DNA of 64,000 nt from Archilochus colubris (GCA_023079485.1 CM041085.1:28133121-28197120), one strand, 5' to 3'; counted from the first letter of the stretch, positions 28,121-41,192 are shown. Notes: generated by a model from the sequence alone, not told the origin. Translations and numbers: made by a program.

Positions 28121-31100
28121 GGGAAAGCTTAGGCTGTCAATGATACCGGGAATTATTTGATAACAAAGCGCTCGGAGCTAACCCCTCCCACGTCCAGGGC
28201 TAACAGAGGTAAGGGGGAGAGGTTGGTACCGGTAGTGGGGGCTTCAAGTCCCTTCACGTACCTCACACTCTTCCCAGATAAAATCACGAGCACCACTGTA
28301 TCCCTGCATTTTAACTTAGGGTGTGGAGTAGTGACCCGTGCTAAACATAACCTGTGCTCACAAAAAATAACGCTGCCAATAGCGGGTTAAGGAGATGTTT
28401 GATGAAAGGGAATGCCTTTATCCTTAAAGTTGGCAATTCAGGATGCGATCCAGAGACCAAGGCTACAAAAGATGGGGGAGCCTCAACGGCAAGGGATTTG
28501 TATTGCAAACAAACTCTGCAGCTGTATTTAGCTACTACATTCAGTGCACATTCCCTTTCTTCAGCAAGGAGCAATGAAATGCCTAAACATAAAAAGTATG
28601 AAGCACTCAGTTCTTTAAGGAACAAACCAGGAACAAACTTTAACGATCAGCTCTACGAAAAGACATCTAAAGAGTAATGCATGGGGAGCAAGAAGTGAGA
28701 AGATCCAAAGCTCTGCTGGCTTTAGTAATCAAAACTTACTGATCATTTCAGAAAATAAAAAATGTTTATAGTTTTCACACTGGTCTCCAAAGGAGGATTT
28801 TATCTTACAACCTGTAGCACAAAGAGGTCAAACTTTGTACCATAGGAGCATCTAAGTATGTGAAGCCTGAAATGGTATGTTAGAGCTAGGTATAGTTTTT
28901 TTCTGTTAATATAATTATTATTTGGAAACATTGCTTTTTTACCAAAGATTGGCAGTTCCACTACACAGGCTCCTGGGCATCTCTAAAGGTGGAATAACAG
29001 TCTCGTAGCTGAAGTGCAGTAAGAAGTTATCAGGGAGTTGGGAGTCGATTTCTGGATGCATTACAACAGTTGTTATCAACTGGTAAACTGTGAAGACCAG
29101 AGACTTTGAATTAGCTCCTTGATATCTGCAAAAGACAACAGACACCACCACGCTTCCTGGCAGATTTAGATCTGTTATATTTGGATTGTTTCTTTAGTAG
29201 AAAATTTTGAGGAGCCAAACCAGTTAAAACCACTGGATTCCTGTGTTTAACCTAAGTATCTCTGCCTTAGCTCAATTCCTAAGTTACAGGCAATCATAAG
29301 AATCAAGTTTAAGTAGAAGAGCAAAAAACATCACTGAGAGGTTTCCAAACCACAACTACAGCTTTGTCCCAGTTTGCACCTGTCCTCTCTGCCCCTGGTG
29401 CCAGTGTAACAGTGTCACCTACTAGTCCCTTCTCTCAGTTGTATTAGTTTTCCATAGCTGGGTTGATAATCACAAGAGAGAACTGTCTGGTAGCCTTTCT
29501 GTTCATCAGCCTTTGCAAGCTATGGTCATGACTGAGTGACACCTTGCAGTAGTCTTGTCCATCCTGAATCCTGAAAGTCTTGAGGACTGAAATACACAGA
29601 AAGATGGACTCTCTTATCACTGCTACAGCTCATTATAACAACGTTAACATATACATGTTCCTAAACAAATTCACATAGATACACAAGAGTCCCTGGAACT
29701 GGGAGCAGATACTTCAGGCTGTGTAACACTTTGCAACAGGGCAGCAATTCCTCCTCTTTTCCTCCTGTGTGTGAATCCTGATTCCACATCAGGAAGGGAC
29801 TACAGCATTCACCCATGTGCAGAAGGGCAGCAACAGCAACCTCAAAGTCCATAGCCAGAGTGACTGTAACCCTGGAGTATCTTTGCAATTAAGAAAAGGC
29901 CTCAGCTTCCAAAGTGAAAAGAGAGGTCAAAGCCTTTATTATTTATAGCAATAGCACATGCTCCTTTGACTTGCCTACAGGACACTGCTGCTCCATAAAC
30001 GCAAAGGCAGATAATGCTTAGGAAAATATCACTACTCTATTGCATCTATTTATACTTTTTCTGTGACTGAATGTACATCTCTAGGATAACAAAACATTTT
30101 AAATCCCACTTAATTCACACTCAACATTTTTTTTTAGAGATACATACAAAACATGCAAAACTCAATCAGTACAATTGTGTTATCAAAAAAATCATATCAT
30201 GTAACTTCGCTAATTTTAATATGAAGCTAAAAAAAACACACTGTTTTTTTGAGTTGTATTTCTATTCACTTCTTGGTACTACTGATCTAGAAGAAACCTT
30301 AGTTACTTATCCAGCTTGATAGAACAACAAAAAAATCAGCCAAGAATCTGTACAGGAAAATTTGTAAATTCATTTTATTATTGGACTATTGTGAATTTAA
30401 GGTCAAAGGCAGTAAGATACTTTTTCAGAAGGAACTCAGCTCTGTTCATTTTAATCACAGCCAGGCCAATAATTTGCATTCTAGCCAGATGTGAGAGTAA
30501 ACAGCTACTCAGGTTTCTATTCTACAGACCATTAATGCCCTATTCACAACCCTTTCTTCCAAAGAACCAAATGCTGGCCTCTTTCTAAGGAATGTTTTCT
30601 TATAATATCACCTGGATTTTTTTTAAGGCAGATACCCTTAAAATAACTAGCTATGACTAGGTATGATCATTCGAGAAGATGATAAATCCCACTTGCCTAT
30701 GAGTAACTACATAATATACATAATTTTTTAATGTAGGAATTTTTTATTTCAAAAAGAAAACACAAAGAAAAAATTTCTTCACCTTCCTTAATCTCCCCAA
30801 CCAGAACACCTCATTTTTTTTCCTCTATGGGTAAAGTGTTCACACTACTTCACATAAAAAAAACCCCAAATGTTCTTGCTTCTTTCAGGTGTAATCATTA
30901 CTAGATAAGCAAAACTTAGTTCAGTGTTGGCATGCAGTTAAATCCACACTTGTGCCTCACTGTTATAAGAAGTATCAATATCTTTAAGTTCAACAAACTA
31001 ACATGCCTAAGCATTTGCAGGACTGAGGTTTTTGCATTGAAAGTTTTCCCTGACTTTCTGAAAGAGGCATTATTTAAATTCTATTTAAATTGCCAACAGA

Positions 31101-32429
31101 AAAAAAAAATAATTCCATTTCAGTCCAGAATAGAAATGTAAAGGGAAATCCTACTCATACCTCCCATTGCTTTGATGATTCTCAAAAGAGGTGCTTCCAG
31201 CCAACTACAACGAGACTTTTTGTTGGTTGCTGGTGAATTTTCAGAAGACTGCATCAGTATTGCTGCTCTGCAACTACTGAGCTGAACTTCCCAATGTTTA
31301 GAAGCATGGATGTGGAAGGATGTCTGAGCCCAGGGCAAGATTTTGATATGCATTTCTTAGAAACATAGCTCAAGTATCATAGGAAGTCCCTTAATATTTA
31401 CAGGTTTCAGGCAGACAAAATTCTCCAATTTCAGTCAATCAGCCTGAAATGTCTCTGGCTGGCAGCAAATACCTCTGCCCCTCCTAGCCATAGGGAATTC
31501 TGTTGTGTCAGAGAAAATGTAGATGTCTCTTTAAGCTAGTGTCCATCAGTGGTACTATTCATCAGTAGAAAGGTATTGAAATCCAGCCCTTTAGTTCAAT
31601 TTATTTCCATTACAAGCTGTTAAAATTAAATATAATTAATAATAAAAATTATTATCTGAAGATTTAAAGGGGTCCCTACTCAACTAAGTTCTTCTGCTTC
31701 AAGAAGCCTAGAACTCAGTATAAGGTGTTTCATTATTTCATTCCAGTTTCTAAGTCCTTCAGCAAATAAAGGAAGCTGAGAAAAGCCAGAATACTCTAAA
31801 TTAAAAGAAACAAAAAAATTGCAAAATGTCTTCAGATGTAAAAAAAGGACATGAACAATTCCCCTTGCAGAACACTACCTCACAGGAGCTAAGTTAGAAG
31901 AGATACCTAAAATGTCTTGTGTCATATCAGGAAAACTGTTCTTGTAGATGCCTCTATTATTCTATCTTCCCCTTTCACCTCTATCTGTATTTCCAGCATG
32001 AGTGACTATCCTATTTTTAATGCACTGGGGAACTTCACATGCAATTTGGCTCACTTTTTTCACATTCAAATCTATTCACTTTTACTTTTTCCACACCCAA
32101 ATTAACTCATTTTTTGCTTGCCCTCATCTGCTTCCAAAAGGCATTTTCCTTTTGATGTACCAATTTTCTTCCACTGCAGAGGTGCACATCAGAGAAAAAT
32201 ACATGAATCAGTCTGCTTGGGCAGATTCCCCCAAAGAGCAAGGATTTCTTCAGCACTAGAGGAGAGTAGCTAGGCTGTCTGACAATTACCAGACCCTCCA
32301 GTTGACTGGCTGTTTCACTCCAGTTTCCTTTTGCCTCTTCATTTGTTGTGGAAGCAGCTCCAACCTTCCATATAGATTTTTTTCTCCCTCTCTTCTTTAA
32401 GGAGCTTAATGTAACCTGAACAGAGAAAA
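28121..32429. other. Intergenic span, nothing recognised
   Basis: Between the CpG island and the CR1 cluster I find no exon, RNA gene or recognisable repeat. Short open frames, such as the opposite-strand pair at about 28341-28677, have no family resemblance and no splice or promoter context. Confidence 0.5.
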
Positions 32430-33397
32430 CAATGAATCACCCCAGGATACTGAAAGAACTGCATGTTAAAAGCAGCAACATTCTACATATCAAATCTGCA
32501 AACCCTAGGGTATATAAGAGAAGATGTATCTGTATTCAAGAAAGGGAATAATAAGGGCAAGCTCTTAGTTATCTATCTGGTGTGAATGACTTATAAGGCT
32601 TTGGAAAACAATTTGTAGATAAGAACAAAGACAATCTGGTAAATGGGAAAATTGGACAACAAACATAAAGTTGAATAGAAATGAAACTGGCATTTTTCTG
32701 TGTCAGATAACTGATGTACTAAACAAGGAAAATATATTCATATATATTAAATATATTAATGTATATTTTCTTTTTAACTTTACTTACTGTTTCAAATGGT
32801 GGCACACAAGATAATTATCAATCTGAAGAGATGAGGATTAGTACAGATAGCAAGGAATGGGAACTAATGGAGATGGCAGTCGATGGTAGCCCAAAGAAAA
32901 GCCTGACTGAAGAGATACTACAAATGTAGTCCCCAAACAATTAATCATGATACTGACCTTTTAAATGTTTTTGTTAGTTGACTTTAGAACAAAAGTGTGT
33001 GTTAATAAAGTTTGCTGATGGCACAAACTTGAGAATCAACAATACAGACTAGAACCAGAATATGTCATTCACAAAGAATGGGTGACCTACAGAAGCAGAC
33101 TAATTAAAAAATGGGATGAAATATGATAGTACAAAGTTAAAAAACCATTAACTGAAGGATTTACCAGTGTTCATTTTAAACTAAAGGCATCAACTGAAAG
33201 AGAAGAAAAAATCTGTATCTGCCAATCAGCAACAGAGTATCTATAGGCACCTAGATGGTGAAATCGTGAGAGGACAGTACTCCCAAGGGAATATCAAATT
33301 AGGGTTTTTTCCCCAAGAGAAACATTGTTGCACCGGTATTATGAAGGCTCACCTAGAATTCTGCATTCAACTGCAATCACACTGAAGAATGAGATTC
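32430..33397 (+). mobile_element. Old, degenerate CR1 ORF2 region, plus sense
   Basis: Weak but ordered similarity to CR1 ORF2 can be followed. 'caggatactgaaagaactgc' comes first, then 'tgtattcaagaaaggg' (an IFKKG-like block). 'aaagtttgctgatggcac' at about 33007 (KFADG in place of KFADD) follows, and finally 'cctagaattctgcattcaac' (the LEFCVQ-like block). Stops and indels are everywhere. A younger CR1 of opposite sense follows at 33398, and plus-sense CR1 sequence seems to resume after it. Confidence 0.55.
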
Positions 33398-33612
33398 GTA
33401 GGATCACAGAATGGCTTATGTTTGAAGGAACCTTGGAGATCACCTACTCCAACCTCCCTGCCATGGGCAGGGACACCTCTCAATTAGACCAAGTTGCTCA
33501 AAGCCTCACCCAGTCTGGCCTTGAACATCTCTAGGGAGGGGGCATCCACATCTTCTATGGGTAATCTATTCCAGAGCCTCACCATCCTCATACTGAAGAA
33601 CTTCTTCCTAAA
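33398..33612 (-). mobile_element. CR1 LINE fragment, minus sense, nested
   Basis: Starts with the tail 'gtaggatcacagaatggctt', then 'ccttggagatcacctactcc', 'ctgccatgggcagggacacc' and 'gaacatctctagggaggg', ending near 'gaacttcttcctaaaa'. It appears to be inserted into an older plus-sense CR1. Confidence 0.85.
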
Positions 33613-34056
33613 ATTAAGAAATTAAAAGGAATTAAGCTTGAAATGGGTACAGAGAAGGGCCAGGAGAGACAGACATAATTCTATCTATGTTATTCTACTA
33701 AACACAGTCCATTTTTACCTATTTGATTTGCTGCATCAGGTTAGGCCCCCTTGTGCATTTTTTAAGTCTAGCAATATGAAACCCTAATTCGAAGCAAGAT
33801 CTTCAAATATGTCTGCAGTATCAAAAAGCAATTCACAAAACTTACTTAGCAAAGGCCATACTAGAATACTAAGATAAATAGCAGCTGGTGCAAGTGCTTC
33901 CAAGGTCCCTAGGCTTTCCAGACAGCTGCTTTAATGGATGAATTATAATTTTAAATCTTTTTTTTAGCTTAAATCTACAGAGACCCATACCATAAAGATT
34001 GGACCAGATGATTCTTGAGGTCCCTTCCAACCTGGCATTCCATGATACTATGATAT
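33613..34056 (+). mobile_element. Remainder and tail of the old plus-sense CR1
   Basis: 'gggtacagagaagggccagg' at about 33645 resembles the CR1 block that follows LEFCVQ in ORF2. The clear part is 33993-34055, 'gattggaccagatgattctt' through 'ggtcccttccaacctggcat' to the tail ccatgatactatgat. I infer that both belong to the element interrupted at 33398. The middle is too decayed to follow. Confidence 0.55.
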
Positions 34057-34539
34057 ATACAAAGATTCTTCAAAGCTCTTTATTATTCAAAGTGTGGTCC
34101 AAAGAGCAGTTCAAGTAAAAGGACAGCACAACAAAGCTTAAGCAATCGATTTCTTTGCAAAATGCAATTGAGACAACATCCAAATACAAAAATAAAGTTA
34201 TTGAAAAATGTGGAAGACTTAAAGTTGAGCCAAAAATATTTAAGGTTTTAAGCACTAGAATTCTAACAACAGTTTCTCACCAGAGCCCTAAACAAGTGTC
34301 CTCTGTATTATCACCCTCCATAGTAGAAAATGCAACAGATTATTGCAAAATCAAATGTTAAGTCTTAAAAAATAACATAGTTATGGCATCATACATGCAT
34401 TTGCTGTGGTAGTTCACATATCATAAAACTGTATTCTATAGTTGCTGGTGCACATACAAGTTATTCTGATATGTATTTTTATTTTCATCCTTTTAAAAGA
34501 TGAAAATTAAACCTGTACATCAGCCTTCTAATTGTGCAT

Positions 34540-34935
34540 GGTCCTGCTCCCTGATGAAGCAGGGTCACCTACAGGAGGTCACACAGGAACACGTCCAGGG
34601 GGGCTTTGAATGTCTCCAGGGAAGGAGACTCCACAACCTCCGTGGGCAGCCTGTGCCAGTGCTCTGTCACCCTCACAGTGAAAAAATTTCTCCTTGTGTT
34701 TATGTGGAACCTCCTATGCTCAGGCTTATATCTGTTACCTATTGTCCTATCATTGGGCATAACTGAGAAGAGCCTGGAACTATCTTTCTGGCTCACTTTT
34801 TTATAAACATTAATGAGGTTGCTCCTCATTCTCTTTTCCAAGCTGTAGAGACCCAGCTCCCTCAGCCTTTCCTCATAAGGGAAATTTTCCATTCTCTTAA
34901 TCATCTTGAAGGCAGAGAACTCTTTCAAGCAGTCT
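34540..34935 (-). mobile_element. CR1 LINE fragment, minus sense, lacking its tail
   Basis: Reads from 'gaagcagggtcacctacagg' through 'gagactccacaacctccgtg' to 'cctttcctcataaggg' and 'ctctttcaagcagtc'. A 119-codon minus frame carries [20 protein letters not shown], the ORF2 C terminus. The CR1 3' tail expected before 34540 is missing, so this copy has lost its 3' end as well as its 5' part. Confidence 0.88.
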
Positions 34936-35793
34936 TCTCTGTGTACTGAGTGCTAGGACAAAGGAGAAAAGTAGCTGTTATGTTTGAGTGTATCAGTTTT
35001 CGAGACTGAAAAATCCAGATTTCCACACTCCTTCTACCCATATCCAGCTCACAATTCTGCTCCAGATGTCCCAAGACAAGGCTCCTGACTAGTAAAAACA
35101 AAAATGTTGGCACAAGCAATTAACCCTAAGCTTGAATAAGGATCAAGTGTTGCCAATGGCTGATCATTAGTCTTCAATGTAGGCCATTTACATCAGTCTT
35201 CTCTCTTTGTTTCTTATTTTGGTTATGATCTTTGTGTAGCTATGACAATAATGAAAAAAAATACACTACATGGAAGCCTCCTTCATTGTTTCAGATTAAG
35301 TGGTATAGCAGGTTGTTTCCTTTAGTTAGCATTTCAAACAATGAAAGTTCTTTCCAGCACCTTCACAGCTCCTTTTATTTTGTAGTACATTTCAAACCAG
35401 AAATGAGCCGGAATAACTCTGCATACTCAGAAGGCAATTTCAGCTAGGTCTACTTTTTCATACTTAGAGCAAATAATTTTAGGAACCACCTTCTGAAACA
35501 CACCCCCTCAGAATCCTTCCTTCCCACTCCCTACTGCTCCTTCTGGCTCCTGCTGTCACACAGAAACCAAAAATAAAACTAATTAGAGTGCAGTTTCTTT
35601 CAGTTTGTCCTTATGCTCCTTGTGATCTTGTTCAGTTTCAGAAATAAGAGGAAATGCTAGGTACAAGCTTAAAATATTCTTTCCCCTCTTTTCTACCTTC
35701 TTTCTCTCATGCTCCTATCTCACTCTGCTAAGCTTCAAAACATCATGAACACAACACACAAAACACTGACAGATTAGAGATGTTTGGCCAGTG

Positions 35794-36436
35794 TCATAGA
35801 ATCATAGAATCATAGAATTGGCTGGGTTGGAAGGGACCTCAGAGATCATCGAGTCCAACCCTTGATCCACCGTTGCGGTTGCTAGACCATGGCACTGAGT
35901 GCCACATCCAGTCTCTTTTTAAATATCTCCAGGGATGGAGAATCCACTACTTCCCTGGGCAGCCCATTCCAATGCCTGATCATTCTCTCCGTAAAGAAAT
36001 TCTTTCTAATGTCCAACCTAAACTTCCTCTGGCACAACTTGAGACCGTGCCTTTTTGTCTTGCTGAGAGCTGCCTGGGAAAAGAGCCCAACCCCCCCCTG
36101 GCTACACCCTCCTTTCAGGGAGTTGTAGAGAGTGATGAGGTCTCCCCTGAGCCTCCTCTTCTCCAGGCTGAACAGCCCCAGCTCCCTCAGCCTCTCCTCA
36201 CAGGGTCTGTGCTCGAGTCCCTTCACCAGCCTTGTTGCCCTCCTTTGGACCCACTCCAGGACCTCGATCTCCTTCCTAAACTGAGGGGCCCAGAACTGGA
36301 CACAGTACTCAAGGTGTGGCCCCACCAGGGCTGAGTACAGGGGCAGAATCACTTCCCTGGACCTGCTGGCCACACTGTTCCTGATACAGGCCAGGATGCC
36401 ATTGGCCTTCTTGGCCACTTGGGCACACTGCTGGTA
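35794..36436 (-). mobile_element. Best-preserved CR1 LINE fragment, minus sense
   Basis: The tail is three clean 'catagaat' units at 35795-35817, followed by 'tggctgggttggaagggacc'. On the minus strand an uninterrupted 178-codon frame (36418 to 35882) encodes the ORF2 C terminus. It includes [20 protein letters not shown], then [31 protein letters not shown] and [20 protein letters not shown]. It is 5' truncated at about 36436, before the catalytic motifs. Its intact frame and tail suggest the youngest CR1 insertion here. Confidence 0.93.
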
Positions 36437-38040
36437 TGTTTACCTCTCACTACTGACTCTCATTATATCAGCTATGCCAGCACTGTAGAAATGTACATTA
36501 CTTTCCTATCTGCAAGTGATGTCTTTACAACCATCCTTTTGCACACCTCATAATTTACAGCTGGGTCCATCTTTTCTGAATAGAAAAATGAACACCTGCA
36601 TAGCGCTGACAGCCTTCAACCTAGAGTCATCCTGAAAAATTGCTTGCTGTTACTTTCCTGAGGAGTTAGTTTTAAGGCTAATCAATTATCTGCCAGAGCT
36701 TTGGCGTTGGGTGGAATTTCTTTAGCGTGCCCAAGCACATTCCAGCATGGGTACTACAAATCTGCTTTTCTTCTGGTAAAAGAAAAATATTAACCTGACA
36801 ATGAGATCTCTTTCAGGAAGCTTATACTTGCTGTTGTTAGTAACACCTAAAATTGCTCAAGCACAAAATGCTAAAAGCTAACAGTAATACTCTATAGTTT
36901 TCAATTTCTTAATTTGTTCACTGGACAGCAATTTCATAGTCTATTTTTACTCTGCAGTTAATCTGCTTATTACTGCTACACAGTCATGGGAGAGAAAATT
37001 ACTTCTGCTGTCAATATGAAAAATACAACCACTAATGTCCCAGGTAGTAGTTTTTTTTTCCCCTCACATTAAAACATAACTGGTAGGTACTGTGGAGCTT
37101 CGGTTTTGTCTGTTTGCTTGTTTAGAGACCATATTGATTTTCACCTTTACATAGGTGTAAATGAATAAAACTATTAATTTTGGAAGGTAATCAGGGAAAA
37201 AAATTCTGTGTCATATCTGTGTACTAGTAGCAACATCCAAGAGATACAGACAGAGAAATCTGAAGTGCACACTGAAATACACTGAGATTAAATAGTTCTT
37301 GGATGTCTTCCATGTGCTACAGTGCATGTTCACAGAGGAACAGGTACCCTACAATCAGATGCATTTTGTATGATGAGGAAATAAAGAGAAAAAACATTCA
37401 TAAAAGTCACTTCTGTTACCCATAATGTCTTCCTGTGATTTACATCTACTAAAAATTATGTAATTCTATACAGAGCAACTCCTAAGCAGGCCTGTTTTGT
37501 GGAGTTAGAGACCTACCAGTAATACCTGAAGGGAAAACAACATTTCAGACACATCATTTTAGTTTAATGGAAATGTGCACTAAGCATAGAAAGAACACGT
37601 TGGATAACTAAACATCTAACAAAACTTCTGATCTAAAGATACTACATTACAAAATCTCTTGCTGCAAATGTCTTTCTAGAAGGATTCCTTGTACAATAAT
37701 ATTCATCTCCAGCTGAAAGTACACGCAGAAAGAAAATTAACGTTCCAAAGCACTACAAGGCTCTGAACCATGCCAAAATAATTCTTTTAAAAAGATTTAA
37801 AATATTGGTAAGAGCTCCCCTTACTGGTCTGCCCTCAAATTGTTAAGTCTCCAGTCCTGAAAATCATTTAATATGAAATAAGGATGAATAAAATATTATT
37901 TCTCTTACAGATTACAAACAAACAAATTCCACATCATATTTCTATCAGAGACTCTTATCTTTTAATTTTCTCATTACTTGCTAAGTCACAATACCATAGA
38001 CAATACTAAGACAATAACTTAGCTGAGGAAGAATTTAATG

Positions 38041-38277
38041 CCCTCAAGTTGTACCAGAGGAGGTTTAGACTAGGTATTAGGAAGAATTTGTTTAATGAGA
38101 GAGTAGACAGGCTCTGGAATGGGCTACCCAGGGAAGTGGTGGAGTCCCTGAAGCTATTAAAAAAACAAGTAGATGAGGCACTTCATGTTCTACTTTATTT
38201 CTGGGGGGTCAGGGGCTGACAGTTGGATGCTGTGAACTTAGAGGTCTTTTCCAATCATGACAATTATGTGATTATGA
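38041..38277 (+). mobile_element. CR1 LINE fragment, plus sense
   Basis: Reads 'accagaggaggtttagacta', 'attaggaagaatttg', 'ctggaatgggctacccaggg' and 'gaagtggtggagtccctgaa', ending with 'gaggtcttttccaatcatga' and the tail attatgtgattatgaa. Its 3' end and the DNA after it recur about 0.86 kb downstream. Confidence 0.85.
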
Positions 38278-39040
38278 ACTTCCCTAATTCATTGAATCCT
38301 TAATTTTGTATAATACATACAGATGTAAGCATTGCCGAAATCTGAATTACAAAATTAACATGGACACCCAATTTTGACATACTGAGTAATACTTCATTTT
38401 GCTGTAACCTCTGCAAGCTTTAATGGGATTGTTTGAGATAATGAATGAAGTCAGTGTGTAAAAAGCAACAGAATCTGCTGTGGAACTGGAAACTGCAAAA
38501 AGATCTGTTTCAAATGTTTACTGTTTTCTTCAATAGCCTACTGTCATGTTGGAAATAAAATCTAACTCTCAGCCTATGTTCAGTGGTATGATTAAAGACT
38601 TGTTGATTTTATATAGATATTTAATTTTTTTTAGAATCCTACTTTTCCAAGCTCAACGTAGGAGCTACTCAAAATTGTACACTTTTCTTAACTGGCATCA
38701 TCACCATAAAAAAGTTAAAATAAGCCATTTTAGTGACACCATGAAATATTATTATCTTCAGTTCACAGTAAACAATCTAGTTTACTTTAGTTCACAGTGA
38801 ACAAGCCTGTTAATACAGGAAATAAGTGTCCTCTAGTTTATTTTTACATACTGGGGGTGGCCCTGCAGAGTTAACTTGAGAGAGACAAAACAGTAAAAAT
38901 CCATTAAATCCACATTAAAAAAACCCAGACCAACCAAACAGGAGATATCCTTTTGAATATACTCCGTAATTCTGAAAAGACTGTAAAATAGGGTTTCTGA
39001 ATGTGCAAAAGGACTTTGAGAAGTTTTTGTGTGACTTGTT

Positions 39041-39090
39041 TTGTGTGTGGTTTTTTTTTTTTTGGGGGGGGGGGTGGTGGTGGAAGGGGG
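39041..39090. repeat. T-run/G-run low-complexity tract
   Basis: A run of about 12 T is followed directly by a run of about 10 G, then GGTGGTGG. It borders the duplicated CR1 tail segment at 39090-39162. Confidence 0.8.
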
Positions 39091-39162
39091 CTGAGGGTTG
39101 CTGTGATTTTAGAGGTGTCTTCCAATTATGTGATTATGAACTGCACTAATTCATTGAATCTG
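39090..39162 (+). repeat. Second copy of CR1 tail plus flank
   Basis: 'gggctgagggttgctgtga', 'ttagaggtgtcttccaa' and 'ttatgtgattatgaact', followed by 'aattcattgaatc', match 38213-38300 in the same order. The shared part extends past the CR1 tail into unique flank, so this looks like a local duplication and not a second insertion. Confidence 0.6.
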
Positions 39163-39854
39163 TAGACTTCATAATGAAATAGCACTTTGCTTCTTTATAT
39201 CTTGTTTATTCTTCCAGCATAGAAGCAGTTAGCCCTGGTTAGGTTGCAGGAAGGGTCTAAGTCTTGACAGATTTAGAATTTAAAATCCATAAACAGGCTT
39301 GCTTGAAAAAGATTAAAAGCCAAGAGTGTAAGAATGCATATCTAACTGTTTAGTTTATGCAGTTTAGAACTTCTATCCCTCTGTATCAAATAAGCCATTT
39401 ATCACTGGAAATACAAGCTAAAACACACAGGTAATGCAACACTTAAGCTGTATAATTAACCAGGAGAAAATGAAAAGAACTGCAAGAAGTTTATCATAGA
39501 CTCAGAAGGAAAATCTCAAAAGCCATTTAGCACTAGACATAGTAAACAGAAGTTTAACTAAAGTGTAATTCTAACCTGACTTTTCAAATATAGTAATCGG
39601 AGTGAGGTGTCACTTACCTCTCATAAAAATGTGGATGTAAAGTGAACTAAGATTCTGGAGTGGGGCTCTAAGACATTTTTAAATAAATTAAGCAATTATA
39701 CCACGCCAAGACTACTGATTAGCTCTCCAGTAAAGGAGTTCAAATAATCTTCCTCAGAATTAGTTAGATCAGCATTTAAGCCATCTGAAGAGAGAGGTAA
39801 GGAACCATTAACCACTCATAAAAAGTTGACCTTTTCTGACTAGTGGAGTAGCTA

Positions 39855-40083
39855 GTTCTTGATCATCTAGTTCAACCCCCAACTAGGGCAGGTTCATCCA
39901 GAGCAGGTTGCACAGGATGGCATCCAGGTGGGTTTTGAATGTCTTCAGACACTACCACCTCTCTGAGCAGCCTGTTCCAGTGCACTCCTATCCGCAAAGT
40001 AAAGAAGCTCCTCATGTTTAGACAGAGCTCACCATCTTCAAGTTTGTGCCCATTACATCTTGTTCTGTCACCAGTCAGCATCA
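39855..40083 (-). mobile_element. CR1 LINE fragment, minus sense
   Basis: 'gatcatctagttcaaccccc', 'ggatggcatccaggtgggtt', 'gagcagcctgttccagtgca' and 'ttgtgcccattacatcttgt' in order. The minus frame keeps VHWNRLLREVV. The tail is lost. Confidence 0.85.
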
Positions 40084-40798
40084 TTTATGGTTGGAACAAC
40101 AACAGTATCTGATCATCTTCTTTAATTATCAATTATTATAATTTCTAAATTTAATACATTTGACTATTTTGAGTAGTAAGTAGGATAAGAGATAAGGTAA
40201 CACACTATTATTTTGTTTCTGTCGCCTGTATCTGCCATATTTACAGACAGAAATCTTCACAGGTTTTATCATCATGCACTGGCTGACTTATTACATAAGC
40301 CAGGGTCTGTGACAAGGAGTTACAAACACAAACCAGAATTTTTACACTCAGTGTATAAAAACCTAGGAAACCACAAGGTTCTTTGAAGCAAAGTGCAATA
40401 GGGTAGGAAGAGCTAAGCTGTAGCAAAAAAACCCAACAAACAATAACAAAAAATCACCCCACCCCAATATCCAAAACCAGCTGTCTTCTCATAGGTTGAG
40501 AAACCATGTAATTAGCTTCAGTGGAAAAATACAAGCACTTATTACCTAGAGGACAGGTCTCCCATTTATGTTACCCCTTTAATTTGCTGTTGTTGATATA
40601 CAAGCAGTCAGTTTACACTTAAAATGTGATGACCTGAGGTAACAGATTTTGTTTTGCCCACCCCTTCATTACTCCCCCTCCCCTCCAAACTCCTACATTC
40701 CCATCACCCCTCCCCAAACCCAGAACGCAGGAAGCACAGCCTTGGTAAAAGTAGGTAAGTAGTATAGAGCATTTGTAAAACATTTAGGAAAAACAAAA

Positions 40799-40860
40799 AA
40801 AACATAAAACCCCCCCCCCACCCCCAAAACAAACAAACAAAAATAAAACACCAAACCAAA
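40799..40860. repeat. A/C-rich simple repeat
   Basis: A run of C, then CCACCCCC, then (CAAA)n-like units. It lies in the intergenic DNA upstream of the GTF2H5 3' end and has no recognised role. Confidence 0.7.
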
Positions 40861-41186
40861 TAGACAACTCTCACCGAGTTTCACTTTGGTGTGCAAAACC
40901 CATGAAGTTAAGTACCTGGCCATGCATCAACTCAGGGAGATGTTGCATCAAGAACCAATTGCACTTTAAAGAACATCTGTGACATCCCATCACTCACTCT
41001 GTGACCAGATTTGTCAGGTCCACAGCAAAGTAACTTGTCAGAGCCATCCACACAGCATTCTAATACAGAACCAGTACTCTCATTTTTGAGTCAGAGAACC
41101 TTGAAAGTTAAAAATTCTAAAGGAAAACTGGGGAACATGCATAAAAAATTCTCTAGGTAACTCCTCAAGTGTATCATTTTAAGGAC

Positions 41187-41192
41187 TTTATT
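41187..41192 (-). terminator. GTF2H5: Candidate GTF2H5 poly(A) signal
   Basis: A minus-sense AATAAA lies about 175 nt after the GTF2H5 stop codon, in a plausible position for 3' end formation. Further signals downstream could be used as well; the true 3' UTR length cannot be read from the sequence. Confidence 0.5.

Noticed and set aside
26777..28143. Long open frames on both strands (up to 278 codons) in the 27-28 kb GC-rich region
   Set aside because: They overlap on both strands and in several frames, are rich in P, R, G and A, and match no family. This is what scarcity of stop codons in a CpG island produces.
28341..28677. Overlapping opposite-strand open frames just outside the CpG island
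   Set aside because: Neither has family resemblance or splice signals. Overlap on both strands suggests chance.
35873..36334. 153-codon plus-strand open frame
   Set aside because: It is the antisense shadow of the CR1 ORF2 fragment at 35794-36436.
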